A DNA stretch of 64,000 nucleotides, taken from assembly GCF_022458985.1 (NCBI RefSeq), contig NC_061772.1, positions 29,013,501 to 29,077,500 on the forward strand, written 5' to 3'. Shown in pieces: positions 42,001-53,759 of the stretch. The notes beneath the pieces are model-generated. The model saw only the letters and a list, made by a program, of their open reading frames with translations, made no database searches and was not told the origin of the DNA. The position numbers and the translations under genes were made by a program. The stretch comes from Mugil cephalus (Eukaryota; Chordata; Actinopteri; Mugiliformes; Mugilidae). How positions within the stretch are numbered: position 1 is the first letter of the stretch; every line of letters begins with the position of its first letter.

Positions 42001-45000
42001 AGAATGTGTTGGATTCATATTAATGTGTATTTAAGGAAATTTTAATTTGTGGGGAATTGTGGGGCGAAATATAAAAAAAAAAAGTAAAAAAATGTCTAAT
42101 CAACCAAAAATTGAGTACGTTTCTTCTCTGATGAAAACCTCGTGCTTCTAAACCTCAATGAGAGCAACAGGGATGCAATTTAAAATGTTTGTGGAAGTTA
42201 CCAACAGGATTCATACGCAAGTATGGAAAAGTATGGAATTTGAAGTTTTGAGGGTTGGAAAAGTATGAAAAATGAAAACTAGTGTGTGGAAAAACCTTCA
42301 TGTTTCCAAGACTGTTTCATCGACCTGTTATTGTTTTTTGTTGTTGTTTTGTTAGATAGATGGATGATTCATGTGCAACTTACAAAAAAGGATTAAGAAG
42401 CTTTAGTCCAGGGGTGTCAAACATACGGTCGAGGGTCCAAAACAAGTCCACGATGAATTATCAAAGTACAAAAATGACACAGAAGACAATAACAGGCGCC
42501 TATTCCTAAGTTTTCTGCTAAAAGTTGCACAGTTTTATTACGAGACATGGACACAATCTTCCGAAATTACACTTTTTTAGTAAGAGATTTCAAGTTGTTA
42601 ATACATTATCTTGTAAATTTATTTGTTATCATGCTAATCTAACCCTATATTGATCCAGTTGGACCCCTGAACTAAAAGGAGTCTGACTCCCCTGCTTCAG
42701 TCCATTAACGGAATAATCACGGTGCAGTTCTGGATTTAATGGAGTCCAGCTGTCACCACCGGCAGAGTGGATTTAATTTGCAGTTCAGCCTCAGATTTCC
42801 ACCTGCTGGTATCAGCGCTGCATGTTCTCATGTGATCACAGAAAAAAAAAAAAAACTGTTGATGTTCATTTGCTTGGTGATAGAACCACAAACGGTTCCA
42901 CGTTACAGGAGAACACACACACACACACACAGGGTGAGAGATGTTGTCACGACCCGGCTCAGAATGTGGAGAGTCCTTTAAATAAATTATTCTACTGGGA
43001 TTTAGGTTAGCAGCAGGAAGTAGCTCTTGAGACTTGAAATTCATAGATTTGTGGGGACGACAGGAGAAATACTGATGTTTTCAGAAGTGTTGAGCCTTAT
43101 TTGAACATAAACAATGTTTCTCCTCTGCAAACACTGTGAGAACTAAAGGACGGATAAAGTCACAAACACAAGTTCAAGTACATCAAAAACAAAAAAAGGA
43201 ATTGATTATAGAGTCATATTTGCTCTCATCAGGCAGGTGCTAATAGGTTTGATTTAAATGCAAATAAATTATCGCACAATGTGTAAACATAAAAAAGAAA
43301 AACCTTGTTCCCGTTCCAGCCGGATGCTTCATTTTTTAATAAGTGCAAACGCCACAATTGTTCCATCTGTTGGGCAGAAGTGCCTTCAGAAATGAAAGCA
43401 AACAGGAAGCGGTTTGCATCAGGAAGTGATATTGATATATAGTGATATATTTGGTGATAGTTACCTTGGCGACCAGATCTGGTGACCGTCTGTTAACTTC
43501 GAGGAGATGGATGACGGGCTTTAAAACGAACGGCCTCAGCTCTGGGTCACTCTCAGTCATCCAGGCCATGGGCGGTGTATCCAAAAACAAAAAGAAGTAG
43601 TAGAGTTAACTGGACGTGTTGTGTTTGTTGAAAATGTTTCAGTAGGTTTGGCCGATACTTGGAATTTACGTTAACACAGGGCCAGTATCACCGATACCGA
43701 TACAGATACAGATACTTTTGACTTGAAATGTCATGATCATTGAATAACTTTGGAATTTTTCCTTTAGTTAGTTGATTATGATAAAACACCAGAGAAATAT
43801 TTTAGCCAAATAAACCTGTTTTTATAAACTAATTACAATATAAAACAATTTAACAGTATAAAAAAATAATAATTCCTCTTTTACTACATGCCATTGTTTT
43901 TGAAAAAAGTCATTAGTGTAAAATAAGAAAAAGGAACAAAGTAACAAAAATATACCAATGTAAACTACACAACAACAATGGAAAATAAAGTCAGTTGAGT
44001 AAATAAGTAAATGTAATGATAAATATAAAATTACTCAGAGAGGGAAACGTTGCCTCATTAATTTCCGACTCTGCATCCAGTGTAATTATCTTCTCTTCCA
44101 AGTATCGACACATTTCAATAGCAGCATCAGTTCCAGTCGTGTGATGCTGCTGTGATTCTAGGATCTTAGTATCAAACCTTTTACTGCAGGTGAGGATGGA
44201 GAAGCTCTACAGACTCAGAGAGAAGCTGCATGAATTTACTGGACGTATAGAAGAGAAACTGGAACAAACGTTTCGGTCTCATCACACTAGTATCGATCCG
44301 ATACTGATACTGACCTTGGTGTCGATACTGTCGATATTTAGTTTAATTTATTGATACAGCCAGGCCTGGTCTTCAGTTCTAAAAGGCTGGTGGGGCTTAA
44401 ATAGGATCAAAAAATGTCCAGATTCTGACCTTTCATTGGACGCTTCTGTTTGGATTCTGCTTTCCTTCCCTAATAAATGTGACTCTTAACAAACATCCAG
44501 AGTCTCGAGGTTTAAACAAGCCTGAAACATTTTGAGACAAATGTCCAGACTTTGTTGCAAATTGACGGCAGATTTTGTCTCAGTTCACCTCCACCTCTTC
44601 AGAGATGGTTAATAAACACAGAGAGAACGTTTTTTTATTCATTTCTACGTAGCACTCGAGTCCTGAAGAGGAAGCGGAGTTCATGAACGTGTTTTCCTCC
44701 AGAGATCACAGTTTGCTTGTGTGAGGATTTACACATTATTATTACTGAAATGCACATTAAATATCAAGGAGAAGATTGTGAGCAGAATGAAAGGTGTTAA
44801 ACACAGAAGATTATCGCCTGATTTGTTCCTGTTGAGCATTTTAGCGTCTTTCAGCCTTATTTTGTCGCTGTTTTAGTGTAAAATTAGAGACTGTCTGGAC
44901 ACAGGCTACAATCTTTTCTCTTCTTTCACTGAACAACAACAAAAAAGCCAGCAAATGTTGGGCCTTGATTGATCGCTTTCTTTTTTATAAACTGGGTTTA

Positions 45001-48000
45001 TGCTTCACACAAAAAGTCTACGTGTAACTACCGCGATAAAAACAAGAAATATATATAAGTCAGTCCTGAAATACAACAAAACTGCACTGTATCTGAAAGG
45101 ACGTCTGGTAAGGCTAGCATCAACATCAACTGTTTGATGACGTTATTAGATCTTTAGCTTCAGAGAAACACTGTGGAGTTCTGTTGAATGCTACTGATGG
45201 CGCTGCCTGTTTTTTTACAGACTTTTCGTATCTGCAGAGAAACTGCATGAGCTGTTTGTTCGTATCCAGGTCAAGAATCTAGATTTCTTTGCTTTTTACT
45301 GGGTTTTTATTTGGTGACGTCATCAGAGACTAGTCTGAAGTCGTGCAAGTTCTACTAGAGACACATTTAAAACTACATGAAAAAGTAACAGGCGTCCGAC
45401 ATGAGAGCTTCATATGTTAAAAACACATACACTCACCATTAGCTAGTAAAAGGCTGGACCCTCTTTTATCTTCAGAACTGCCTTAACTCTTCTTAGCATA
45501 GTTTCAACAAGGTGTTGGAAGCATTCCTCAGAGATTTTGGTCCATATTGACATGATAACATCACACAGTTGCTGCAGATTTGTCGGCTGCACATCTATGA
45601 TGATAATCTCCCGTTCCACCACATCCCAAAGGTTCCTCTATTAGATTTAGATCTGGTGACTGTGGAGGCCATTGGAGTACAGTGAACTCATTGTCATGTT
45701 CCAAAAATCATGTTTGAGATGATATGAGCTTTGTGACGTGGTGCATTATCCTGCTGGAAGTAGCCGTCAGAAGATGGTCCACTGTGGTCATAAAGAGACG
45801 GACATGGTCAGCAACAACACTCAGGTAGACTGTGGCATTTAAACCATGACCCCCCCATCATTACACCACCACCACCAGCCTGAACCGTTCATACAAGGCA
45901 GGATGGATCCACGCTTTCATGTTGTGACCCTGAAATCGAGACTCGTCAGACCAGACAACGTTTTTCCAATCTTCTATTGTCCAGTGTTGTTGAGCCTGTG
46001 TGAACTGTAGTCTCAGTTTCCTGTTCTTAGCTGACAGGAGTGCCCCCCGGTGTGGTCTTATGCTGCTGTAGCCCATCTTCTTCTTCAAGGTTGGACGTGT
46101 TGTGCGTTCAGAGATGGTATTCTGCATTCCTTGGTTGGAACCAGTGGTTATTTGAGTTACTGTTGTCTTTCTATCATCTCCAACCAGTCTGCTCATTCTC
46201 CTCTGACCTCTCACATCAACAACTCACTGGATATTTTCTCTTTTTCAGACCGTTCTCTGTTAAACCCTAGAGATGGTTGTGTGTGAAAATCCCGGTAGAT
46301 CAACAGTTTCTGAAACACTCAGACCAACAACCATACCACGTTCAAAGTCACTTAAATCCTCTTTCTTCCTCATCCAGATGCTTGGTTTGAACTTCAGTGA
46401 GTTGTCTTGATCACCTCTACATGAATAAATGCATTGAACTGCAGCCATGTGATTGGCTGATTAGATATTTGTTTTAACAAGCAGTTGAACAGGTGTACCT
46501 AATAAAGTGGCAAGTGAGTGTATGACGAAGAAGCTGAATCTGTTTATGAAATGCACCATCTAAAAATGTTTTATTGGAAGACAATTGAAAGAGATTTTAC
46601 AGGTGACAGTTCTATATGTTTAATCCTGACAGGATTTAAAACTAAACATTTTATTAGTCCTCCTGGACCGTTTTGTTTTTATTATATTATATATATATTT
46701 TATTTTGATGTTCTGCTTGATTGTAGCAGTTTCTCAGCTGAAAGAAAGAGAAGTGTGATGTTTGAACATTTTATTATTTATATTTCAGTTCATCTGATTA
46801 TTCCTCCTCCTACGTTCTTCTTTAACACCCGAATCTTAATTGTTTTACATCAATCTTAAAATTAGAATTTTTTTATGTAGATGCTGATCAATCTTATTAA
46901 CTTTTGCACTTTATTTAATGAATGTTTTGGTGTCGTGGCTCAGGAAGCTCACCTCGAGGTCAGCGCGAGTATCGGGATAGAAGTGACGGACTCGATGTGC
47001 AGCGCTAATAGCTTATAGCTCCAAGTCCTCAATCCAATTACCATGCAAGACGTGCACGGAGCAGAGAAACAGGCCGAGATGAGTCTGGACGACTTACAAA
47101 CCCGATAACTGAGTCTGAATCCAACACATGGAACTAGAATCTACACATACGTGGAGGTTTACATCCTGCAGACGTCAGCTGGCTTTAGCTCAGTGACGTA
47201 AATAAGAACATAAAACCATTCGGGCTAATTAATGCCTCTGAACGTGGCCGATCAAATCCTGGACTGCAGGAGCACCGTGAGTGCTTTATGGTTTTTGCCT
47301 TTTACTCATTTTATTTATGGGACAGCCACCACATTAAGCTCCGCCCCCAAACGATTCAACATTGGCCCTGCAGATCTTTGCAGGAGTAAAGAACAGATGA
47401 GCAGTTGCAAGAAAATACGTGTCTCAAATACATAACTGGCTTTGTGAAGTCATGGGAAATTTAGGATTTGTTTTTAGAATCTGTTCCGGAACGACTTTCT
47501 GTCAGTCACACAAAGTCTGGGTGGGAAAGTTTGTGTAGCTGTGATCAACTATTTTAAAGACGTTCAGAAGCAGCTTTTTGATTTTTCACTTTAAATAGTA
47601 GCTGCTGACGGATCTTTTCTAGTGTTTCCCACAAAATTCCATGAGACCTTGGTGTCTGCTTTTTTTGTTTGTTGAGTGTTATTTGTAGTTTATTTACTTA
47701 TTTTATAAATAATCAGAATCAGAATAAACTTTATTTATCCCTGAGGGGCAGTTATTAGGAGGAGGAAGAGTGGTACATAAAAATAAAGAGCAAGAGAAAA
47801 ACTACAGCAATAAATAATGTGAAGCATGGATTAAATTAAGAAGCACAAGTGTAAAAATGAAGTTCAGGAGGAGAATAACATTTGGAACAAAGATAAATAT
47901 GAAGCTATCCCAATAATTTCTGCAGTTTGTGGCATTTTATTGAACGACAAATAGCAGCAGCCTGATGAAATAAAGTATCTGCAAATATAAAACATGTTTT

Positions 48001-50592
48001 AAGAAAATCATTGAACCGTGAATTTCAATCTAACTTTGCGAGTTCGCTCCTTTAAAGTTGATGCTACGCTTCGTTTCCTTCAGGTTTTAACCGCTGCTCT
48101 TTAAATTACTGTAAATCGAGTTTTGAGACCATGGTGGAATAAATTAGTACCAACCACTGAAGCCATTGAATGGGAAACATGAGCTCCCAACAGAGAGACT
48201 CCAGACCAAAAATAACAAGTCCTATTTAAAATCATACACCACATTCAGCCCATTTTAGGTTCAATAGAAGGACGTTTTGCTTTTTGTTTGCATTTGTTCT
48301 TACTCCAAAAAAAAAAAAAAAAAAAAATCTGCAGAAGTTGTTCCGTCTACGTCCTCAGATCAGTTCTCATCTTTCTAATTTATTTTACTTGTTACACATT
48401 TACAGCCAAACACAATAAACAACAGATAGAAGTGCAGACAATGCTACGCTAATAAAGAAACCCACCACACAGCAACTCTGAGGGTGATACAGGTTATAAT
48501 TCATTGGGATCGCTGGGAAACCAGGTCAGTAATGGATCGGACTAATATCGATCCAGTCGCCTGCTGTGCAAACGACCCCCAATTTAGTTTGTGAGTAATT
48601 GCACGTGGATATTGATCCGTAACTTACAGATGCATAAGTTAATTCAAGTAAAATGGAGCTGAAACAATCAGCAGCAACAAAAAAACACTGAAATCCTACA
48701 AAAAGATCTTGAATGTTTGAAGGTTAAGGTTGAAAAATACAAAATATGTTCTATTATATATATATAAGCATGAATGCAGTGTGTATGTGCGTAAACAAGT
48801 AGAGACATATGTTGTAGTGCAAGTTGTGCACTACAACGGAGGGACACAAGTGTTTACGTTTGTTATCAGAAAGCATCTTCTTAGTCTGAGGTGCAGCATG
48901 TTATTCAGGTCCAACCTCTGGGAAAGAAGGACCTAAAGCCCATCCATCAACCTCTCAACACAAAGCTAATAAATCACTTCAACCTGTGTTGTCGACAACG
49001 CCAGACAACACTCAAAAGACAAATGGCCTCACTTTGATTCATGGTGCACTTATTTATAGCTTCATAAGCTTATTAAGGCGGGAGATATCGGTTCTAGTTT
49101 GACCGCTTGACCACAAATCTCTGTGTTTGTTTGACGAAGGGCCAGAGGAAGAGGGTCAGTTTAAAACAGGAGTGTTTTAGCGTCTTAATCGTTTTTGTGA
49201 CGTCAGAATTAATGGGAAAAAATGTCTAAGAAGTTCACAATTTATCAAACGTCCCCGAGTGGTGACGTCTTGAGTTAAAGTGATGAGACAGCGCAGTCGT
49301 TCGCTTCTGCTTTGTCTCTAATGAACTCTGTCTGGTCATGAATCATTTAGAGTCACACTGTCGAGTGGCTGTGAAACACATCATCCTTTAATCTGACGCG
49401 TTTCCTGTTTGAACCGGCTCCTGAGGCAAGAAGGTTGAAGATTAATGGGGGACCAGTTAGTTTTGGACCAGACGGAGGAGGGGCTGTTATAACTGACGGC
49501 GGCTCGATGGGGCCGGCGTTTTTATTTGACGTTTATTTTCTCAGCAGAATTTCTGGTACCTGTAATCTTGTGAGTTTAAAGGTACCGACGCAACAAATAG
49601 AACAACCAAGGTTGACTGTGACGTCTCTAAAATGTTGCACTGGAACGCACCACAAACCTGCACCTGAGAGGAAATGACTACCAGCAGGTGGCAGTAGTCT
49701 GTGTTCATTATTGAAAATGGAGACAGGAAGCACTACTATTAGCTGGGAGGCTAGGATGAGCTACTATTAGCTGGGAGGCTAGGATGAACTACTATTAGTT
49801 TTGAGTCTAGGAGCAGCTACTAACGGCTGGGAGGCTAGGAAGGGCTGCTATTAGCTAGGAGGCTAGGAAGGGCTAGTATTAGCTGGGAATCTAGAAAGAG
49901 CTGCTATTGCTGACGATGCTAGGAATAGCTACTATTAGCTGGGAGGCTAGGAAGAGCCAATACTAGCTGTGAGGCTATGAAGATCTATTATTACCTCAGA
50001 AGCTAGGAAGAGCTAGTATTATTTGGGATGCTAAAATAGCTAGTGTTACCTTACAGGCAAGGAAGATCTACTATTTGCTGGGAGGCTAGGAAGAGCTAGT
50101 ATTAGTTGGGAGGCTAAGAAAGAAGAGCTGCTATTTGCTCGGAAGCTAGTAATTGCTACTATAAGCTTGGAAGCTACGAAGTGCTACTATTAGCTGGGAG
50201 GCTAGTAATATTAGTTGGGATGCTAGGAAGCTAGGAAGAGCTACTGTTGGCTCTGAAGCTAGGGATTGGATTCAAGTTGATTAAAGAAATAGCAGTGATA
50301 CTTATTATTTTATTTTAGTTTTTTAAATCTTTGACGGTCGCACGTTAACGTACGTGTCTCATTTAGAGGTTTTTACCGTTCCCCCACAGGCTGCTTCCTG
50401 TTCTGCTGGACGCCGTTCTTCGTGGTCCACACGATGCGAGCCTTGTGCCTGACGTGCGACATCCCCAACAGCCTGATGAGCACCGTCACCTGGCTGGGCT
50501 ACGTCAACAGCGCCCTCAACCCCATCATCTACACCATCTTCAACACCGAATTCAAGAAGTTCTTCAAGAAGTGTTTCCGCAGCTGCTGCTGA
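35779..50592 (+). CDS. drd4: Dopamine receptor D4, four exons
   Basis: Exons are 35779-36033, 36963-37075, 40518-41113 and 50390-50592, with GT-AG introns and joining phases, giving 388 residues. The product is a seven-helix dopamine receptor. Visible marks are N-terminal sequons (NST, NDT), Asp105 in [11 protein letters not shown] for amine binding, Cys98 for the extracellular disulfide, D122-R123-F124 (the D4 form of DRY), Ser186, Ser187 and Ser190 in YSSVCSFF for catechol contact, CWTP at 327-330, NPIIY at 365-369 and a C-terminal Cys pair, a likely palmitoylation site. The match to human DRD4 in [19 protein letters not shown] and [14 protein letters not shown] is close. The third intracellular loop (about 205-300) has a short Pro-rich stretch but no 48-bp repeat as in primates. 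D4 receptors lower cAMP through Gi. Teleosts have several drd4 copies; I cannot assign a or b. Confidence 0.97.
36915..36945. repeat. (GT)n microsatellite near the exon 2 acceptor of drd4
   Basis: GT units run to within about 20 bases of the AG at 36961-36962 and so form much of the tract preceding that splice site. Confidence 0.85.
37191..37627. mobile_element. Non-autonomous hAT-like element in drd4 intron 2
   Basis: The element starts 'cagtggttctcgacc' and ends 'ggtccacagactcactg', imperfect inverted ends of the CAG..CTG type. The flanks are AATTATTC (37183-37190) and GATTATTC (37628-37635), an 8-base duplication with one change. Its interior matches 17488-17827. No ORF is present. Confidence 0.75.
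38783..38845. repeat. Short dispersed repeat of the 'ctttattgatcc' type
   Basis: The phrase 'cgactttattgatcctcact' with 'ggggaaattc' is a familiar teleost repeat end. Relatives occur at 47706-47765 and 56637-56695, where 'cagaatcagaat' is followed by 'aactttatttatcc'. The class is uncertain. Confidence 0.5.
40185..40455 (+). repeat. Dispersed repeat, direct partner of 30787-31175
   Basis: It shares the blocks described for the other copy and ends only about 60 bases upstream of the drd4 exon 3 acceptor at 40516-40517. Confidence 0.65.
42409..42694. mobile_element. Second-family hAT-like element in drd4 intron 3
   Basis: The ends are 'caggggtgtcaaacatac' and, reading in, the reverse complement of 'gtctgactcccctg'. 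The 8-base flanks are CTTTAGTC (42401-42408) and CTTCAGTC (42695-42702), differing at one base. At 286 bases it is non-autonomous. The CAGGGGTGTCAAAC end is common in teleost hAT families. Confidence 0.8.
42908..42931. repeat. (AC)n microsatellite
   Basis: About eleven AC units in drd4 intron 3. Confidence 0.85.
43645..44345 (-). mobile_element. GATACC-rich element, longest copy (drd4 intron 3)
   Basis: Both ends consist of GATACC/GGTATC-like words: 'ggccgatacttgg' to 'cagatacagatac' on the left, and 'gtatcgatccgatactg' to 'gtcgatactgtcgatat' on the right. The left half is the reverse complement of 2490-2835 and 59640-59960. This copy alone keeps an interior, 'gttccagtcgtgtgatgctg' onward, of about 250 bases. 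No long ORF is present. Confidence 0.6.
45430..46520 (-). mobile_element. Tc1-like DNA transposon with broken transposase
   Basis: The ends CACTCACC and, on the other side, GTGAGTG are flanked by TA at 45428-45429 and 46521-46522, the Tc1/mariner target duplication. The minus strand carries transposase blocks in order: [20 protein letters not shown] with a helix-turn-helix-like start, [17 protein letters not shown], then [37 protein letters not shown], and [17 protein letters not shown] followed by [10 protein letters not shown]. Frames change between blocks, a stop lies after ISRV, and part of the catalytic region is deleted. It cannot encode an active enzyme. It sits inside drd4 intron 3 in antisense orientation to the gene. 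Confidence 0.9.
47706..47765. repeat. Short dispersed repeat ('cagaatcagaat' type)
   Basis: Contains 'aatcagaatcagaataaact' then 'ttatttatccctgaggggc'. A near copy lies at 56637-56695. Confidence 0.55.
49735..50270 (+). repeat. 28-bp minisatellite in drd4 intron 3
   Basis: About 19 units follow one another. The consensus has two parts, 'tattagctgggaggctagg' then 'aagagctac'; the commonest spacing is 28 bases. Units differ at several positions, and one or two carry insertions (near 50117 and 50205). The array ends about 120 bases before the exon 4 acceptor at 50388-50389. Confidence 0.93.
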
Positions 50593-51119
50593 CGACGCCG
50601 ACGCCGACGGTGGACTTCCCAATGCAATGACTCCGAACAGAGGGTGGATTTACGGCTCCGGGTTGGGAAGTTTAAATACATTGACTCTGCACGAAAAGAA
50701 GATGGTTGATGGTATCAACAAGGTTTTTAAAAAGCAATCATTGACGTTATTAGTGTAATTTCTGGGTGCATTTTGTCCTTCGATGATCCCTGAGGACTTC
50801 AGCCCAGAAACAGTGATGGTGTTTCGCTGGAAAGCTGCAGGAAAACAGTGAAGCACAAGACTCTGAATCGAAGGAAGCTTTCAGTTTGTCCATAAAGCAC
50901 TTGTTCTTATTTTCTCTTTGCTGTCTATCAGCCTTGGCTGAATGGTTATGGTCGGCTGGCTCCCAGAGAAGGAAGCAGGGATTTGTACAGAGCTTGAGAG
51001 AAGCGTGACTTCCTGAACAGATAATCTCAGTTCAGGAAAAAAAAAGTCTGATCAGAATAACAAGCAGCTTCATGACCAAAAACTTGTTAAAAAATATAAA
51101 TTTAAGTGCAGGTTCCTTA

Positions 51120-51125
51120 AATAAA
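51120..51125 (+). terminator. Candidate proximal poly(A) signal of drd4
   Basis: AATAAA 528 bases after the stop codon. A second, AATAAA at 51376-51381, lies about 780 bases after the stop, and a third, at 53475-53480, is followed by T/GT-rich DNA. Which is used cannot be read from sequence. Confidence 0.4.
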
Positions 51126-53759
51126 GAAGTAGAAGCTAATTGATACGCCGCCTCTCGGCCAGCTGGGACAGAATACTTTTATTTAACCAAACGTTTGAAT
51201 GCAGTACACTTCCTGATTTTCTTTTCACGCTTACAAACTCTGCCGGACTTTGGGCTCATAAATATTTGCCATTTGGCAAAAAATCCATCTGGAACCATGA
51301 ATGAACAGCACTGAACTCATCGTGGCTATTTAAAGGGCAGGTCCATCTCATTTATTTTCTATTTTCTAGTTTCAAAATAAAGTATTTGTTTGCAGACTCC
51401 TCGTCCACAAATCCAAAGAATCGACCGGGTTAACCAGGCTGGCAACACTCAATTTTGATTTCATTATGTTTCAACTGATATAGATTTAAAAAAAAAAACA
51501 ACCAATCAGAGCAATTTTATTGTAGCAAACTACTGTTTTTGTCTTCTGTCCATCACCAGATAAAGACCTGCCTCCAAAAGATCTAATTGGCCCGACGCAG
51601 CTTTGCAGGAACATAATCGGTTGCTAAAGGGCAGAGGAAGTTCAGTTCAGCCTCCATGATACTGATCATCCACACAAACCGTCCCAATCTTTGCATCCCA
51701 CAAGATTTAGAGGCAACTACTGGAAACAGCTGAGACTCTGTGGGATATAGACGGTGAAAGTCATCAATACAGACGTCTCCATGTTGGTGAGACTCGGTAA
51801 ACAAAGTGCGTGGACTGAAGTAGACGTGGAAAATGGTGAATTATTGTGGTGTTTTTGTCTGAACCAACCGGACAGACTGTGGAAAACATTTGGAGTTTTA
51901 TAGACTGTGAGAAGTTATCAGAGGAAAGGAGGAGCTTTTGTTTGGCGAAGCTCAACCAGGATCTACGAGGCTAAAGTCTGGACAACATCGGCCCATTTCT
52001 TCTCAGATAATGACAAGAAGTTAAATGATAATAATATAGTTCATACCAAGCTTCCACATGTGACTTTTATCTGATTCCCTGCTGCAGAAGTGTTGATCAC
52101 TGCTAACAAATCTTCTCTTGCATTTAAAAAGACTTGATTACAAGAAGGAACAATGTCAGAAACTCTTCTGGTGCCAATTGTTGAAACGTCTCGTCCATCT
52201 CCAACAGTCTCCTTATATTCAGTTCAATTCAGTTATATTTATATAGCGCCAATAACAGTACAAATTGTCTCAAGACGCTTCTCATCCCCAAGAACCTCCC
52301 ACATCCATAAACAAAGGAAACTTGTCTCCTTACGTCTTGATCCTGTACGAGAAATGACAAATGACTTTTTAACCTTTAAACTTTGTACACAAACCCAAAA
52401 ACAGGACGAGGGACAAGAAGAGAAAAACAAGAGGACCATATACTACAGAAGCAACACAGTTCTTTAAATCTAGAGAATTAAAAATCGGTATTGTATTCTG
52501 GGTAAAAAAAAAAAAAAAAAGTCACCAGATTGGGTGAAATCAGCAAACTACATTTCAATTAACAGTTCAGATGTTGTCCAGACTTTAGCCTCGTAGATCC
52601 TGGTTTAGCTTCACAACACGGAGACTCCGTATTCATGACGAGCTGTGAAAACCCAAAAATACATTTTTAAAATACCAATGCAACAAAACATTCTTACTTT
52701 AACCGCACCAAAAAAAACAAACACATGAATGACAGACCCGTCCTTTAAAGTCAGACGTGCATTGATGGAAGCTTTGACGTGTCCTGCCAGACTTTAAACC
52801 TCTAAAGCCAAATTAACGAGGTCCCACAAAGTCATTCAAGAGTCATTTCTTTTCCCAGTTTCTTCAGTTTCTAATTCATGCGTTTACGTCCTTCAGCGAC
52901 CACCAATTTGTTCCTTTCTAATACATTTAATGATTCATTCCAGCGCTCATTTAAAATAAAAACCAAAAACACAAATCTAGTTGTTTCTGTTCAGATGATC
53001 CTCCATCACGACAAAGATTTACAGTTTCCTTCCGTTTCTTTTTCTTCCAACTAAACTTTTACGTTCTTTTGAAAGTGAATCATTTAATTTAAGAGAATAT
53101 GAAAAGAATCTTGTTGTGTTGTGAAGTTTTTTTTTTTTTTTTGTTACAGCTAGAATTTACTTTGGGAACATAAAACGGAGAAATTCATCTTACTTAAAGA
53201 AATGTATTCCTTAACGATTACTTCTCTTCCTTAAAATACTCCAACATGTTTTTCCAACTTACGTCTTTGTATCTTTAATAGAAAACTCAGTTTTAACAAA
53301 CAAAGCTTCTTTTTTTTTCCGGATCGTGTCTTGATAACTCATTAGAGTCTCTGTTATTTTGTTTTTTTTGTTTTTGTGAATCCGATCTGAAGTTGTGTGT
53401 TTCACCGCTGTGTGTGTCGGTTGCTGCCTGTGCCTACTGTTTGCCATATCCACGTTTTATGTGGAAACCTTTCTAATAAAGTGTTTCATCATTACTCTGA
53501 ATGTCCCCGTGTCCTTGGGCTCAGATCTAATCAGCCCCGGCTCCAGGTCGCCGTGCTCGTCTGTTTTTTTGTTTTTTTTGTTTTTTTTTATTGTGCGATG
53601 ACTCGATGTGCAGGAACACCTTGAGCCGGACGAACACACCGGAGCCCAGAGGAGATCTGAGATAACTCTCGTGGAAAAAGTGACCGAGTGAAACGTCACC
53701 GACGGTTACAAAATCCTGTTTACGCGGAAAAACATTTCACTGGTCGTGTGTCTTATCTC

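Larger units (their letters stand above)
41114..50389. other. drd4 intron 3 (9.3 kb)
   Basis: No coding exon was seen inside. Contents in order: a hAT-like start at 41162 ('caggggtcatcaacg') without a clear partner end, the 286-bp hAT-like element, a GATACC element (43.6-44.3 kb), a Tc1-like element (45.4-46.5 kb), a short 'cagaatcagaat' repeat at 47.7 kb, less repetitive homeobox-site-like stretches near 46.95-47.25 and 48.5-49.1 kb, and the 28-bp minisatellite just before exon 4. Confidence 0.6.

Noticed and set aside
46518..46859. 113-codon plus-strand ORF next to the Tc1-like element
   Set aside because: It begins at the edge of the transposon and runs into AT-rich intron; no family motif and no splice context.
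49735..50270. CRISPR-like regular repeats
   Set aside because: The units abut without unique spacers, diverge freely and lie in a vertebrate intron; this is a minisatellite.
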